The notes: a model not told the origin generated them from the sequence alone. A stretch of 7,488 bases of DNA from Oxalobacteraceae bacterium (GCA_947446335.1 CANFGA010000135.1:1-7488); one strand, 5' to 3'. Shown: positions 1-5,707, numbered from the stretch's first letter. Translations and numbers: made by a program.

Positions 1-1271
1 CCGAGCAGCGCTTGTGCCACGCCCAGCCCAGACTTCAAGCCATCTTCGTGGAAACCATAACCGGTCCAGGCACCGGCAAACCAGGTTTGCTGCCTGCCCT
101 GGAAAGCGGCCAGTCGGCCCTGCGCCGCGATCGCACCAGCGTCGAACACCGGATGGGCATAATCATACTCGCCGATCACGGTCGCCGGATCCGGCGCATC
201 GATCGCATTGAGCGAGACGATCACGGGCGTGCGAAATGGCAAGGGCTGCAACTGGTTGATCAGATAATGGACGCACACGCGCGCCTCGTGACCGGCCTGC
301 CCTTGGTAATTCCAGGCCGACCACGCCTTCCGGTTCGACGGCAGGCAACTGGTGTCGGTGTGCAGCACGGCTTTATTGGGCTGGTAAGCGATGGCGGACA
401 GCACCGAGCGCTCGTCGCTGCGCGCGTCACCGAGCAGCGCCAGTGCCTGGTCGCTGTGACAGGCGAGCACGACATGATCGAAATGCTCGACGCCGGCAGC
501 GCTGTCTAAACGCACCGAGCGGGCGCCGCCGGCGCCATGGCGGGTCACCGAGCGCACCGGGCAAGCGATGCGGTGCTGGGGGATGCCAGCGAGCATCTTC
601 TCGACATAGACGCGCGAACCGCCCGTCACCGTGCGCCATTGTGGCCGGTCATTCACTTGCAGCAAACCATGGTTGGCGCAAAATCGCACGAAGGTCGATA
701 CGGGAAAAGCGAGCATTTGATCGGGCCGGCAAGACCAGATGCAAGCGGCCATCGGCAACAGATACCAGGATCGGAACTCGCTACCGTAGCCGTTGACGTC
801 AAGAAACTCACCGAGCGTCAAGGCCGGCATCGAAGCGGGCGCGGTGGTGGCGAGCGCACCCGCCTGGCGGTTGAAACGCAAGATATCGCGCACCATGCGC
901 AAAAATTTCGCACTGAGCAGGTTGCGGCGCTGAATGAAAACGCTGTTCAAATTGCCGCCTGCCCATTCCAGCACCCGCGCGCCCGGTCCCGCGCCCAGCG
1001 GCAGCTTGACCGAAAAAGACATCTCGCTATCGGAACTGGGCACCTTCAACTGGTCGAACAATTGCACCAGTTGCGGATAGGTAGCGTGATTGAAGACCAG
1101 AAAACCGGTATCGACGCCGTGCGAGACGCCGTCCAGACGCACGTCCACCGTATGGCTATGTCCGCCAAAATAATCGCCTTGCTCGAACAAGGTCACGTCC
1201 AGACCTTCCTGGGCCAGCCTCCACGCACACGACAAACCGGAGATGCCGGCACCAACCACTGCTATTTTCAT
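1..1271 (-). CDS. FAD-dependent amine-oxidase-like oxidoreductase (COG2907 type), 3' end cut by window edge
   Basis: This is a predicted soluble flavoprotein of the FAD/NAD(P)-binding amine oxidase superfamily. It starts at the ATG at 1271-1269 and is open to the left edge, giving 423 codons, close to the family's usual full length. What is seen: a Rossmann dinucleotide-binding motif GAGISG at residues 7-12, an acidic ribose-binding residue at Glu30, a GGHSHT motif at 36-41, GVDTGFLVFN at 52-61, and the C-terminal flavin-contact block GAWTGYGFHEDGLKSG at 400-415. The last block is typical of COG2907. From family knowledge, such genes usually sit beside DUF1365 and cyclopropane-fatty-acid-synthase-like genes, and related clusters are light- or singlet-oxygen-induced and tied to unsaturated or furan fatty acid modification. 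Those partners would lie beyond the left edge. It is divergent from the photoreceptor gene at 1564, so light control is inferred. The Shine-Dalgarno sequence is weak (GGAA). The substrate is unknown. Confidence 0.87.
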   Translation of the reverse strand, partial: MKIAVVGAGISGLSCAWRLAQEGLDVTLFEQGDYFGGHSHTVDVRLDGVSHGVDTGFLVFNHATYPQLVQLFDQLKVPSSDSEMSFSVKLPLGAGPGARVLEWAGGNLNSVFIQRRNLLSAKFLRMVRDILRFNRQAGALATTAPASMPALTLGEFLDVNGYGSEFRSWYLLPMAACIWSCRPDQMLAFPVSTFVRFCANHGLLQVNDRPQWRTVTGGSRVYVEKMLAGIPQHRIACPVRSVTRHGAGGARSVRLDSAAGVEHFDHVVLACHSDQALALLGDARSDERSVLSAIAYQPNKAVLHTDTSCLPSNRKAWSAWNYQGQAGHEARVCVHYLINQLQPLPFRTPVIVSLNAIDAPDPATVIGEYDYAHPVFDAGAIAAQGRLAAFQGRQQTWFAGAWTGYGFHEDGLKSGLGVAQALL

Positions 1272-1291
1272 GATTTTCCGCTGAAAGTTTT

Positions 1292-1306
1292 TTTGTCCAG
1301 GACAAA
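1292..1306. promoter_or_regulatory. Perfect 15-bp palindrome TTTGTCC-A-GGACAAA, candidate operator
   Basis: Two 7-bp arms are perfectly inverted around a single A. The site ends 21 bp before the flavoenzyme start codon (1271), so it lies in that gene's promoter-proximal or 5' untranslated region. A dyad of this size suits a dimeric regulator. The adjacent LitR-type protein is the natural candidate, but this is inference; another regulator could use it. Confidence 0.4.
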
Positions 1307-1396
1307 TGCAATACACTGTCGATGATCCGTCAATTGTTGATTCATGTCAACTGTGTGTGTTCTCCGATGCTTGGCTTGCCAATACTTGTACGGATC

Positions 1397-1445
1397 CGAT
1401 GCCGCATTTGGATTCAAGCACTTGAGCATGGCAGCGATGCCGCAT
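1397..1445. repeat. Direct repeat pair CGATGCCGCAT in the divergent intergenic region
   Basis: An 11-bp sequence occurs exactly twice, at 1397-1407 and 1435-1445, with a 38-bp period. It lies mid-way between the two divergent genes. A 10-bp pair with a similar 36-bp period (CATTCCATGC at 1503-1512 and 1539-1548) follows. They may be regulator half-sites or remnants of duplication; no function is proven. Confidence 0.35.
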
Positions 1446-1502
1446 GTCATGGCGATGCAATAAATTTTCATAAAGAAAGAATGTAAAATGGCACTTTTTC
1501 AA

Positions 1503-1548
1503 CATTCCATGCAACACCCCAAGATGATAGTGACAGTCCATTCCATGC
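1503..1548. repeat. Direct repeat pair CATTCCATGC just upstream of the LitR-type gene
   Basis: A 10-bp sequence is repeated exactly at 1503-1512 and 1539-1548. The second copy ends 15 bp before the regulator's start codon and the first lies just downstream of the TAAAAT box at 1484-1489. A protein bound here could block the regulator's own transcription, but this is inferred from position only. Confidence 0.35.
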
Positions 1549-1563
1549 CAGAGTCAGACCTGC

Positions 1564-2493
1564 ATGTCAGTTGAACACCCCCTTGCTCCGAGCAGCATCA
1601 GTGACGTTGAGCGCGACACCGGCGTCGCCAAGGAAACCCTGCGCGTCTGGGAACGGCGCTATGCATTCCCGCAACCACTGCGCGACGCACAAGGCGAACG
1701 GCTGTATCCGGCAGAGCAAGTTGCCAAGTTACGCCTGGTCAAGCGCCTGATGGATCTGGGCTATCGCCCCGGAAAAATGATGGCGCACGACGAGAGCCAG
1801 TTGCAGGAATTGGCTGAACGCACTTGCCATGTTGATTTGCAGCAGCTGGATCTGAAACTGGAATCCTACTTAAGCTTGTGCAAGACGCACCAGATCGATG
1901 TGCTGCGCAGCACCTTGTCGCAGGCGCAACAGGAACTCGGACTCAAGCGTTTTGTCATCGACGTCATCGCCCCTTTGACAACGCAAGTTGGCACCGCATG
2001 GGTCCGCGGCGACTTGACCTTGTTCGGAGAGCATATGTACACCGAGGCAGCGCAAGCGGTGCTGCGCGCGGCCATCTTTGCACAAGCTGCGACCTTGGGC
2101 ATCGCCACGCCGCGCATCCTGTTGACCACGTTGCCGCAGGAACGCCACGGCATTGGCTTGCTGATGGCGGAAGCGCTGTTCGTGGCCGAAGGTGCGCATT
2201 GCATCTCGCTGGGAGTGCAAACCCCGTTGCTCGACATCATCGAAGCGGCCCGCTCGCAACAAGCCGACGTGATTGCGCTCTCGTTTTCCAGCGCGATGAA
2301 TGCGCGCCAGGCGATGCAAGGGTTGAGCGCGCTGCGCGCCGCCTTGCCGGTGACAACCGCATTATGGGTCGGCGGCAGTTGCTCTGCACTGAGCAAGCGC
2401 CTGCCACCGCTGGTGCGCGTGCTCACGCTGGGCGAAGTAGGCGCCAGCGTGATGCAATGGCGCAACCAGAGCACGACTGGCGCAGCCGATTGA
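1564..2493 (+). CDS. litR: MerR-family B12-dependent photoreceptor regulator (LitR/CarH type)
   Basis: This 309-residue protein is a predicted cytosolic transcription regulator that senses light through adenosylcobalamin. Residues about 10-75 form a MerR winged helix, with the signature RVWERRYAFPQPLR at 27-40. Residues about 95-175 are the helical cobalamin-cap domain, with the W-x9-E-H motif complete (Trp146, Glu156, His157). Residues about 183-305 are the Rossmann-like B12 domain, with the base-off motif E-x-H-x-x-G (Glu193, His195, Gly198); His195 is the expected lower axial ligand. In characterised CarH/LitR proteins, dark tetramers with AdoB12 repress and light breaks them apart. An oddity is that the residue after the cap Trp is Val147, where Thermus CarH has the light-state ligand His132. 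An in-frame stop at 1531-1533 rules out a much longer start. The ribosome site is weak. The gene is divergent from a flavoenzyme that is its likely target. The exact light behaviour is inferred. Confidence 0.9.
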   Translation: MSVEHPLAPSSISDVERDTGVAKETLRVWERRYAFPQPLRDAQGERLYPAEQVAKLRLVKRLMDLGYRPGKMMAHDESQLQELAERTCHVDLQQLDLKLESYLSLCKTHQIDVLRSTLSQAQQELGLKRFVIDVIAPLTTQVGTAWVRGDLTLFGEHMYTEAAQAVLRAAIFAQAATLGIATPRILLTTLPQERHGIGLLMAEALFVAEGAHCISLGVQTPLLDIIEAARSQQADVIALSFSSAMNARQAMQGLSALRAALPVTTALWVGGSCSALSKRLPPLVRVLTLGEVGASVMQWRNQSTTGAAD

Positions 2494-2512
2494 GGCGTTC
2501 CAGCGCAAAACG

Positions 2513-2532
2513 GTTGCAACGACAGTTGCAAC
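2513..2532 (+). repeat. Hairpin of two self-palindromic GTTGCAAC units
   Basis: GTTGCAAC occurs at 2513-2520 and 2525-2532, separated by GACA. Each copy is its own reverse complement, so the pair can be read as two operator half-sites or as an RNA hairpin with an 8-bp stem and a 4-nt loop. It begins 20 bp after the LitR stop codon and ends 29 bp before the ftsY extended -10 box. No U-tract follows, so it is not a standard intrinsic terminator. It may be a weak terminator, an mRNA 3' end stabiliser, or a binding site. Confidence 0.4.
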
Positions 2533-2560
2533 ATTAGCAGTCTGAACCGGGCCGGCGCTC

Positions 2561-2569
2561 TGGTAAAAT
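2561..2569 (+). promoter_or_regulatory. Extended -10 promoter for the ftsY-ftsE-ftsX operon
   Basis: TGGTAAAAT matches an extended -10 element (TG-N-TAAAAT). No good -35 lies at 17 bp, as is common for extended -10 promoters. Transcription would begin near 2576, leaving about 58 nt before the ftsY start at 2634. This also argues against the in-frame ATG at 2568, which overlaps the -10 box itself. Confidence 0.55.
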
Positions 2570-2633
2570 GGTCGGCACTCCTCGTGCCCGGCGCCGCCTG
2601 GCATCTGCTTGCAGCTCCCATTGCCGACCACTC

Positions 2634-3635
2634 ATGTTCAGTTTCTTCAAGAAAAAACCTGCTGCCCCCGAAATAGCGCCGCCCAAGGCTGCACCGCCCG
2701 AGATCACCGCACAGAGCGCAGCCTTGAGCGTGCCGGTGAAACAATCCTGGATCGCGCGCCTGAAGGCTGGCCTGTCGAAGACCTCATCGAACCTCTCGGT
2801 GCTGTTCGTCGGCGCCAAGATCGGCGACGAACTGTATGAAGAACTCGAAGCAGCATTGCTGATGTCGGACGCCGGCATCGACGCGACCGCATTCCTGCTC
2901 GCGGCACTGAAGAAAAAAGTCAAGGAAGAAAAACTGCTCGATGCCGCCGACGTCAAGGCGGCGCTGAAGACGCTGTTGATCGACTTGCTGACACCGCTGC
3001 AAAAACCGTTCGAACTGGGCCGCCACAAGCCGATGGTGATGATGATTTCCGGCGTCAATGGCGCCGGCAAGACCACCACGATAGGCAAACTGGCCAAGCA
3101 TTTGCAGGCCCACGACCAATCGGTGCTGCTCGCTGCCGGCGACACGTTCCGCGCTGCGGCGCGCGAGCAATTGATGGTCTGGGGCGAGCGCAACAACGTC
3201 AGTGTGATCTCACAAGAGTCGGGCGACCCGGCCGCTGTCGCGTTCGATGCAGTGCACTCGGCCAAAGCGCGCGCCATCGATGTGGTGATGGTCGATACCG
3301 CAGGCCGGCTGCCGACCCAATTGCACCTGATGGAAGAATTGAAAAAAATCAAGCGCGTCATCGGCAAGGGGATGGATGGTGCGCCGCACGAAACCTTGCT
3401 GGTGATCGACGGCAACACCGGCCAGAATGCGCTGGCCCAGGTCAAGGCCTTCGACGATGCGCTGGGCTTGACCGGTCTGGTCATCACCAAACTCGACGGC
3501 ACGGCCAAGGGCGGCGTGCTCGCTGCCATCGCCCGGGTGCGCCCGGTGCCGGTCTATTTCATCGGCATCGGCGAAAAAATCGAAGATTTGCAACCATTCA
3601 TCGCCGCTGACTTCGTCGACGCGCTGCTGGGATAG
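2634..3635 (+). CDS. ftsY: Signal recognition particle receptor FtsY
   Basis: FtsY is the SRP receptor GTPase that docks ribosome-SRP complexes at the inner membrane and hands nascent membrane proteins to SecYEG. The 333-residue protein opens MFSFFKKKP, a usual FtsY start with aromatic and lysine residues for membrane contact, followed by a short Ala/Pro-rich linker to about residue 35. The helical N domain spans about 38-125 and the G domain the rest. The motifs are complete: GVNGAGKTTT at 140-149 (G1), DTFRAAAREQL at 170-180, DTAGR at 221-225 (G3), TKLDGTAKGG at 285-294 (G4), and GIGE near the C-terminus. The acidic A domain is very short compared with E. coli (about 500 residues), as in many betaproteobacteria. 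An in-frame ATG at 2568 would add 22 Arg-rich residues but overlaps the promoter, so 2634 is preferred, although no strong Shine-Dalgarno precedes it. It is first gene of an operon with ftsE, 6 bp downstream. Confidence 0.97.
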   Translation: MFSFFKKKPAAPEIAPPKAAPPEITAQSAALSVPVKQSWIARLKAGLSKTSSNLSVLFVGAKIGDELYEELEAALLMSDAGIDATAFLLAALKKKVKEEKLLDAADVKAALKTLLIDLLTPLQKPFELGRHKPMVMMISGVNGAGKTTTIGKLAKHLQAHDQSVLLAAGDTFRAAAREQLMVWGERNNVSVISQESGDPAAVAFDAVHSAKARAIDVVMVDTAGRLPTQLHLMEELKKIKRVIGKGMDGAPHETLLVIDGNTGQNALAQVKAFDDALGLTGLVITKLDGTAKGGVLAAIARVRPVPVYFIGIGEKIEDLQPFIAADFVDALLG

Positions 3636-3641
3636 GCCGCC

Positions 3642-4304
3642 ATGATCGAATTCCAGCACGTTTCGAAGCAATACTCCCCTGATGCGATGGCGCTGTCCGA
3701 TGTCTCGTTGAATGTGGCCAAGGGTGAATTGGTGTTTCTGGCCGGCCCATCCGGCGCAGGCAAATCGACGCTCTTGAAAATGATCGCCGCGATGGAACTG
3801 CCCAGCAGCGGCAACGTGATCGTCAATGGCCAGGACATCGGCAAGATCAAGCCGGCCGGGCTGCCGTTCTTGCGCCGCAATCTGGGCTTGATCTTCCAGC
3901 AGCAACGCCTGCTGGTGGACCGCTCGGTGCTGGCCAACGTGATGTTGCCGCTGCTGGTGACGGGCGCACCGAAGCTGGCCGCAGAACAACGCGCCCGCGC
4001 GGCGCTGGACAAGGTCGGCTTGCTGGCGCGCGCACTATCGCTGCCGCAAGAACTGTCAGGGGGGGAACAGCAAAGGGTGGCAATCGCGCGCGCGATCGTG
4101 AACCGGCCGCAGATCATCCTGGCCGACGAACCGACTGCCAACCTTGATCGCGCCAGCGCCAACCTGGTGCTCGATGCGCTGCGAGCATTCCACTCGGTCG
4201 GCGTCACTTGCGTGATCTCGACCCACGATGAACAGGAACTGGAAGGCGCTACGCGCGTGATCCACCTGAAACAAGGCCAGTTGATCGACGGAGCTATCGG
4301 ATGA
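3642..4304 (+). CDS. ftsE: Cell-division ABC transporter ATP-binding subunit FtsE
   Basis: FtsE is the cytoplasmic ATPase that pairs with FtsX at the division septum. FtsEX does not clearly transport a solute; it couples ATP hydrolysis to activation of periplasmic peptidoglycan hydrolases, through EnvC-like partners in E. coli. The 220-residue protein is of normal family length and carries all ABC motifs: Walker A GPSGAGKST at 35-43, Q-loop Gln86, signature LSGGEQQR at 138-145, Walker B IILADEP at 158-164 with catalytic Glu163, D-loop around NLD at 167-169, and the switch His195. It starts 6 bp after the ftsY stop, with a GGGA-like ribosome site inside the end of ftsY, and overlaps ftsX by 4 bp (ATGA), which suggests translational coupling. 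Nothing is missing or odd. Confidence 0.97.
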   Translation: MIEFQHVSKQYSPDAMALSDVSLNVAKGELVFLAGPSGAGKSTLLKMIAAMELPSSGNVIVNGQDIGKIKPAGLPFLRRNLGLIFQQQRLLVDRSVLANVMLPLLVTGAPKLAAEQRARAALDKVGLLARALSLPQELSGGEQQRVAIARAIVNRPQIILADEPTANLDRASANLVLDALRAFHSVGVTCVISTHDEQELEGATRVIHLKQGQLIDGAIG

Positions 4305-5221
4305 AAAACTGGTTCAGACAGCACCGCTACGCGCTCGGTTCCGCGCTGGCCCATCTGCGCAAGTCGCCGGGTGGCTTCGTGTTCAATATCGTCGTTGTTG
4401 CGCTCGCGCTGGCGCTGCCTTTCGCCGGCTTGACGCTGCTCGACAATGTGCAACCGCTGTCGCAGCAACTGTCGGTCGATCCTGAGATGAGCCTGTTCCT
4501 GAAGCAAGACTTGAAACGCGCCGAGGCCGAGGCGCTGGCGCCGACGCTGCGCACCGCGTTGAATGACAAGCGCGCCAGAATCGCCTTCATCCCGCGCGAA
4601 CAAGCGCTCGAAGCGCTCAAGAACAAGAGCGGCCTGGCCGATGTGCTGGCCACGCTGGGCGAAAATCCCTTGCCGGACAGCTATGTGCTGACGCTCGACA
4701 CCTTCAAGAACAACGCCAATGCCGGCAATATCGATGCCCTCGCAGAGCGCCTGCGGGCACTGCCCGGCGTCGACACGGTCCAAGTCGACTCGGCCTGGGT
4801 CAAGCGCCTCGCCGCCTTGCTGGGCGTGCTGCGCCTGGCCCTGCTGCTGCTGGCCATCACGCTCGGCACGGTCGTCATCGCCGTCATCTTCAATACGATC
4901 CGGCTGCAGGTATTGACGCAGCGCGATGAAATCAGTGTCTCCAAGCTGATCGGCGCCACCGATACCTTCATCCACCGCCCTTTTTATTACACCGGCGCCC
5001 TGCTCGGCTTGTGCGCCGGCGCCGTGGCGCTGGCCAGCGTGGCGCTGGCGCTCAATCCCTTGAACGCGGCCATTGCCGCATTTGCCGAGCTCTATGGGTC
5101 GCAATTCCAGTTGCAAGCACTCGCACCTCTGTCAATGGTCGCCTTGCTGGCGCTCAGCGCCAGCCTGGGCTTGATCGGCGCCTTGCTGTCGGTACAACGC
5201 CATCTGGCCCGCATGAGCTGA
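4301..5221 (+). CDS. ftsX: Cell-division membrane subunit FtsX
   Basis: FtsX is the inner-membrane partner of FtsE; its periplasmic loop passes the ATPase signal to septal cell-wall hydrolase activators. The 306-residue protein shows the family's layout: a basic cytoplasmic N-terminus, a first membrane segment at about 26-47, a large periplasmic domain at about 48-165, then three hydrophobic segments at about 169-197, 227-252 and 275-298. The loop after the second segment contains RDEISVSKLIGAT, the conserved FtsX/permease coupling region that contacts the ATPase. The start overlaps the ftsE stop in ATGA and is preceded by GGAG at good spacing. The C-terminus ends shortly after the last segment with a basic tail. 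No clear intrinsic terminator follows the stop, so read-through towards rpoH is possible. Confidence 0.96.
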   Translation: MKNWFRQHRYALGSALAHLRKSPGGFVFNIVVVALALALPFAGLTLLDNVQPLSQQLSVDPEMSLFLKQDLKRAEAEALAPTLRTALNDKRARIAFIPREQALEALKNKSGLADVLATLGENPLPDSYVLTLDTFKNNANAGNIDALAERLRALPGVDTVQVDSAWVKRLAALLGVLRLALLLLAITLGTVVIAVIFNTIRLQVLTQRDEISVSKLIGATDTFIHRPFYYTGALLGLCAGAVALASVALALNPLNAAIAAFAELYGSQFQLQALAPLSMVALLALSASLGLIGALLSVQRHLARMS

Positions 5222-5438
5222 CACCGCCGGCTATGTTCGCTTGCGCACGGAAAACCTGCTGCGCAGTCTGTAGCATGTTGCCTTCGGTACGCAATCAGGC
5301 GGCAGTCAAGAGAGGCATCCATCAACGCTGGACAAGCACTTTTCTTGACACAACGCAAATACATGAGCGATTGCGCATTCGTGATGCTCTGACAGTGCGG
5401 TCGGTGACTACAATAAGCCGATCGAATCTGCCAAGAGC

Positions 5439-5466
5439 CTTGAATTGCCGCGATTCAACCCTATGT
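5439..5466 (+). promoter_or_regulatory. Sigma32-like heat-shock promoter upstream of rpoH
   Basis: CTTGAA at 5439-5444 and CCCTATGT at 5459-5466 are separated by 14 bp. The heat-shock consensus is CTTGAA, 13-15 bp, CCCCATNT, so the -35 is perfect and the -10 has one mismatch. Transcription would start near 5473, giving a leader of about 235 nt that contains the CIRCE site. The -35 also forms half of an inverted repeat TTGAAT-N7-ATTCAA (5440-5445 and 5453-5458). If active, RpoH would drive its own gene. The call rests on sequence match and position only. Confidence 0.55.
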
Positions 5467-5525
5467 TGCGACCGGGATCGCAAGGCGCCATTGGATCGCG
5501 CTATTGCAGTCATTAAAACAGGCAA

Positions 5526-5552
5526 TTGGCACTCGGTATCCGAGAGTGCTAA
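5526..5552. promoter_or_regulatory. CIRCE element (HrcA repressor operator) upstream of rpoH
   Basis: TTGGCACTC at 5526-5534 and GAGTGCTAA at 5544-5552 are separated by exactly 9 bp. The CIRCE consensus is TTAGCACTC-N9-GAGTGCTAA, so 17 of 18 arm positions match; the sole change is G for A at the third base. CIRCE is bound by the heat-sensitive repressor HrcA, which depends on GroEL for activity. The element covers the -35 and most of the -10 of the promoter at 5526-5555, so bound HrcA should block RNA polymerase. It is oriented and placed for control of rpoH. A working hrcA gene elsewhere in the genome is assumed, not seen. Confidence 0.88.
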
Positions 5553-5555
5553 GAT
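5526..5555 (+). promoter_or_regulatory. Sigma70-type extended -10 promoter for rpoH
   Basis: TTGGCA at 5526-5531 serves as -35 and TAAGAT at 5550-5555 as -10, with 18 bp between them. A TG-C before the hexamer gives an extended -10 (TGCTAAGAT at 5547-5555). Predicted transcription start is near 5562, leaving a leader of about 146 nt. The promoter elements are embedded in the CIRCE arms, which is how housekeeping heat-shock promoters under HrcA are usually built. Confidence 0.7.
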
Positions 5556-5649
5556 GGTTTCTATTGCTTATGGACAAACGAACAGATGCTGTCCAATTGC
5601 GTTGCCGGCAAGATGCAACAGGTAACAAACAGTAACAAATCGTGCCCGC

Positions 5650-5681
5650 GCATGGCCTGCATGGCAATGTTGAAGCATGGC
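5650..5681 (+). repeat. Three copies of GCATGGC in the rpoH leader
   Basis: GCATGGC occurs at 5650-5656, 5659-5665 and 5675-5681, just upstream of the rpoH ribosome site. Further upstream in the same leader lie a 6-bp stem (TGGACA 5571-5576 with TGTCCA 5590-5595), a palindrome TTGCCGGCAA (5602-5611), and a tandem GTAACAAA pair (5622-5629 and 5632-5639). Their role, if any, is unknown; an RNA structure that affects translation is one possibility. Confidence 0.3.
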
Positions 5682-5707
5682 ACTACCAAATAGCGAGGAA
5701 ATATAAA

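Larger units (their letters stand above)
1272..1563. promoter_or_regulatory. Divergent control region between the flavoenzyme and the LitR-type regulator
   Basis: This 292-bp stretch has no convincing gene and must hold both divergent promoters. It contains a perfect palindrome at 1292-1306, an interrupted inverted repeat at 1336-1351, an 11-bp direct repeat at 1397-1407 and 1435-1445, and a 10-bp direct repeat at 1503-1512 and 1539-1548. On the minus strand a perfect TTGACA (-35) lies at 1350-1345, but no good -10 follows at 16-18 bp. On the plus strand TAAAAT at 1484-1489 is a possible -10 for the regulator, without a clear -35. LitR/CarH regulators normally bind their own divergent promoter region in the dark, so operators are expected here. 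Which repeat is the operator cannot be told by eye. Confidence 0.6.
5222..5707. other. 486-bp non-coding region between ftsX and rpoH
   Basis: No convincing gene is seen here. Open frames that cross it are overlaps with ftsX in other frames and lack recognisable protein features. The first part, to about 5438, shows nothing clear; a TTGACA at 5345-5350 and a TACAAT at 5408-5413 occur, but neither has a good partner box. From 5439 onward the region is regulatory: a sigma32-like promoter (5439-5466), a CIRCE operator over a sigma70-type promoter (5526-5555), and a leader of about 146 nt with small hairpins and repeats before the rpoH start. Confidence 0.7.

Noticed and set aside
537..1325. 262-codon open frame on the plus strand
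   Set aside because: It is antisense to the FAD oxidoreductase, whose conserved motifs run the length of the minus strand; the plus translation is rich in Arg/His/Gln and matches nothing recognised.
1268..1541. Short minus-strand frames in the divergent intergenic region
   Set aside because: They have no clear ribosome site, contain several Cys/His-rich random-looking stretches, and overlap the repeats and promoter elements.
2568..2633. N-terminal extension of FtsY from the upstream ATG
   Set aside because: The ATG overlaps the extended -10 box, and the added residues are Arg-rich and unlike FtsY starts; MFSFFKKKP at 2634 is the expected beginning.
1866..2744. 292-codon open frame on the minus strand
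   Set aside because: Antisense to the LitR-type gene and the start of ftsY; composition is rich in Ser/Ala/Cys with no recognisable domain.
2534..3529. 331-codon open frame on the minus strand
   Set aside because: Antisense to ftsY, whose GTPase motifs are unmistakable; the Ser/Ala-rich translation is a codon-bias shadow.
3554..5116. 520-codon open frame on the minus strand
   Set aside because: Striking for its length, but fully antisense to ftsE and most of ftsX, with low-complexity Gln/Arg-rich stretches and no domain; high G+C codon bias explains it.
5526..5555. Sigma54 promoter reading of TTGGCAC with a downstream TGC
   Set aside because: TGGCAC is present, but the TGC lies farther away than the fixed 5-bp spacing of sigma54 promoters; CIRCE with a sigma70-type promoter explains the bases better.
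5011..5625. 204-codon plus-strand frame crossing the ftsX end and the rpoH leader
   Set aside because: It overlaps ftsX in another frame, runs across the promoters and CIRCE site, and shows no recognisable protein features.
5642..5707. N-terminal extension of RpoH from the upstream ATG
   Set aside because: The extra 22 residues are not RpoH-like, and a good ribosome site (GAGGAAA) serves the ATG at 5708.
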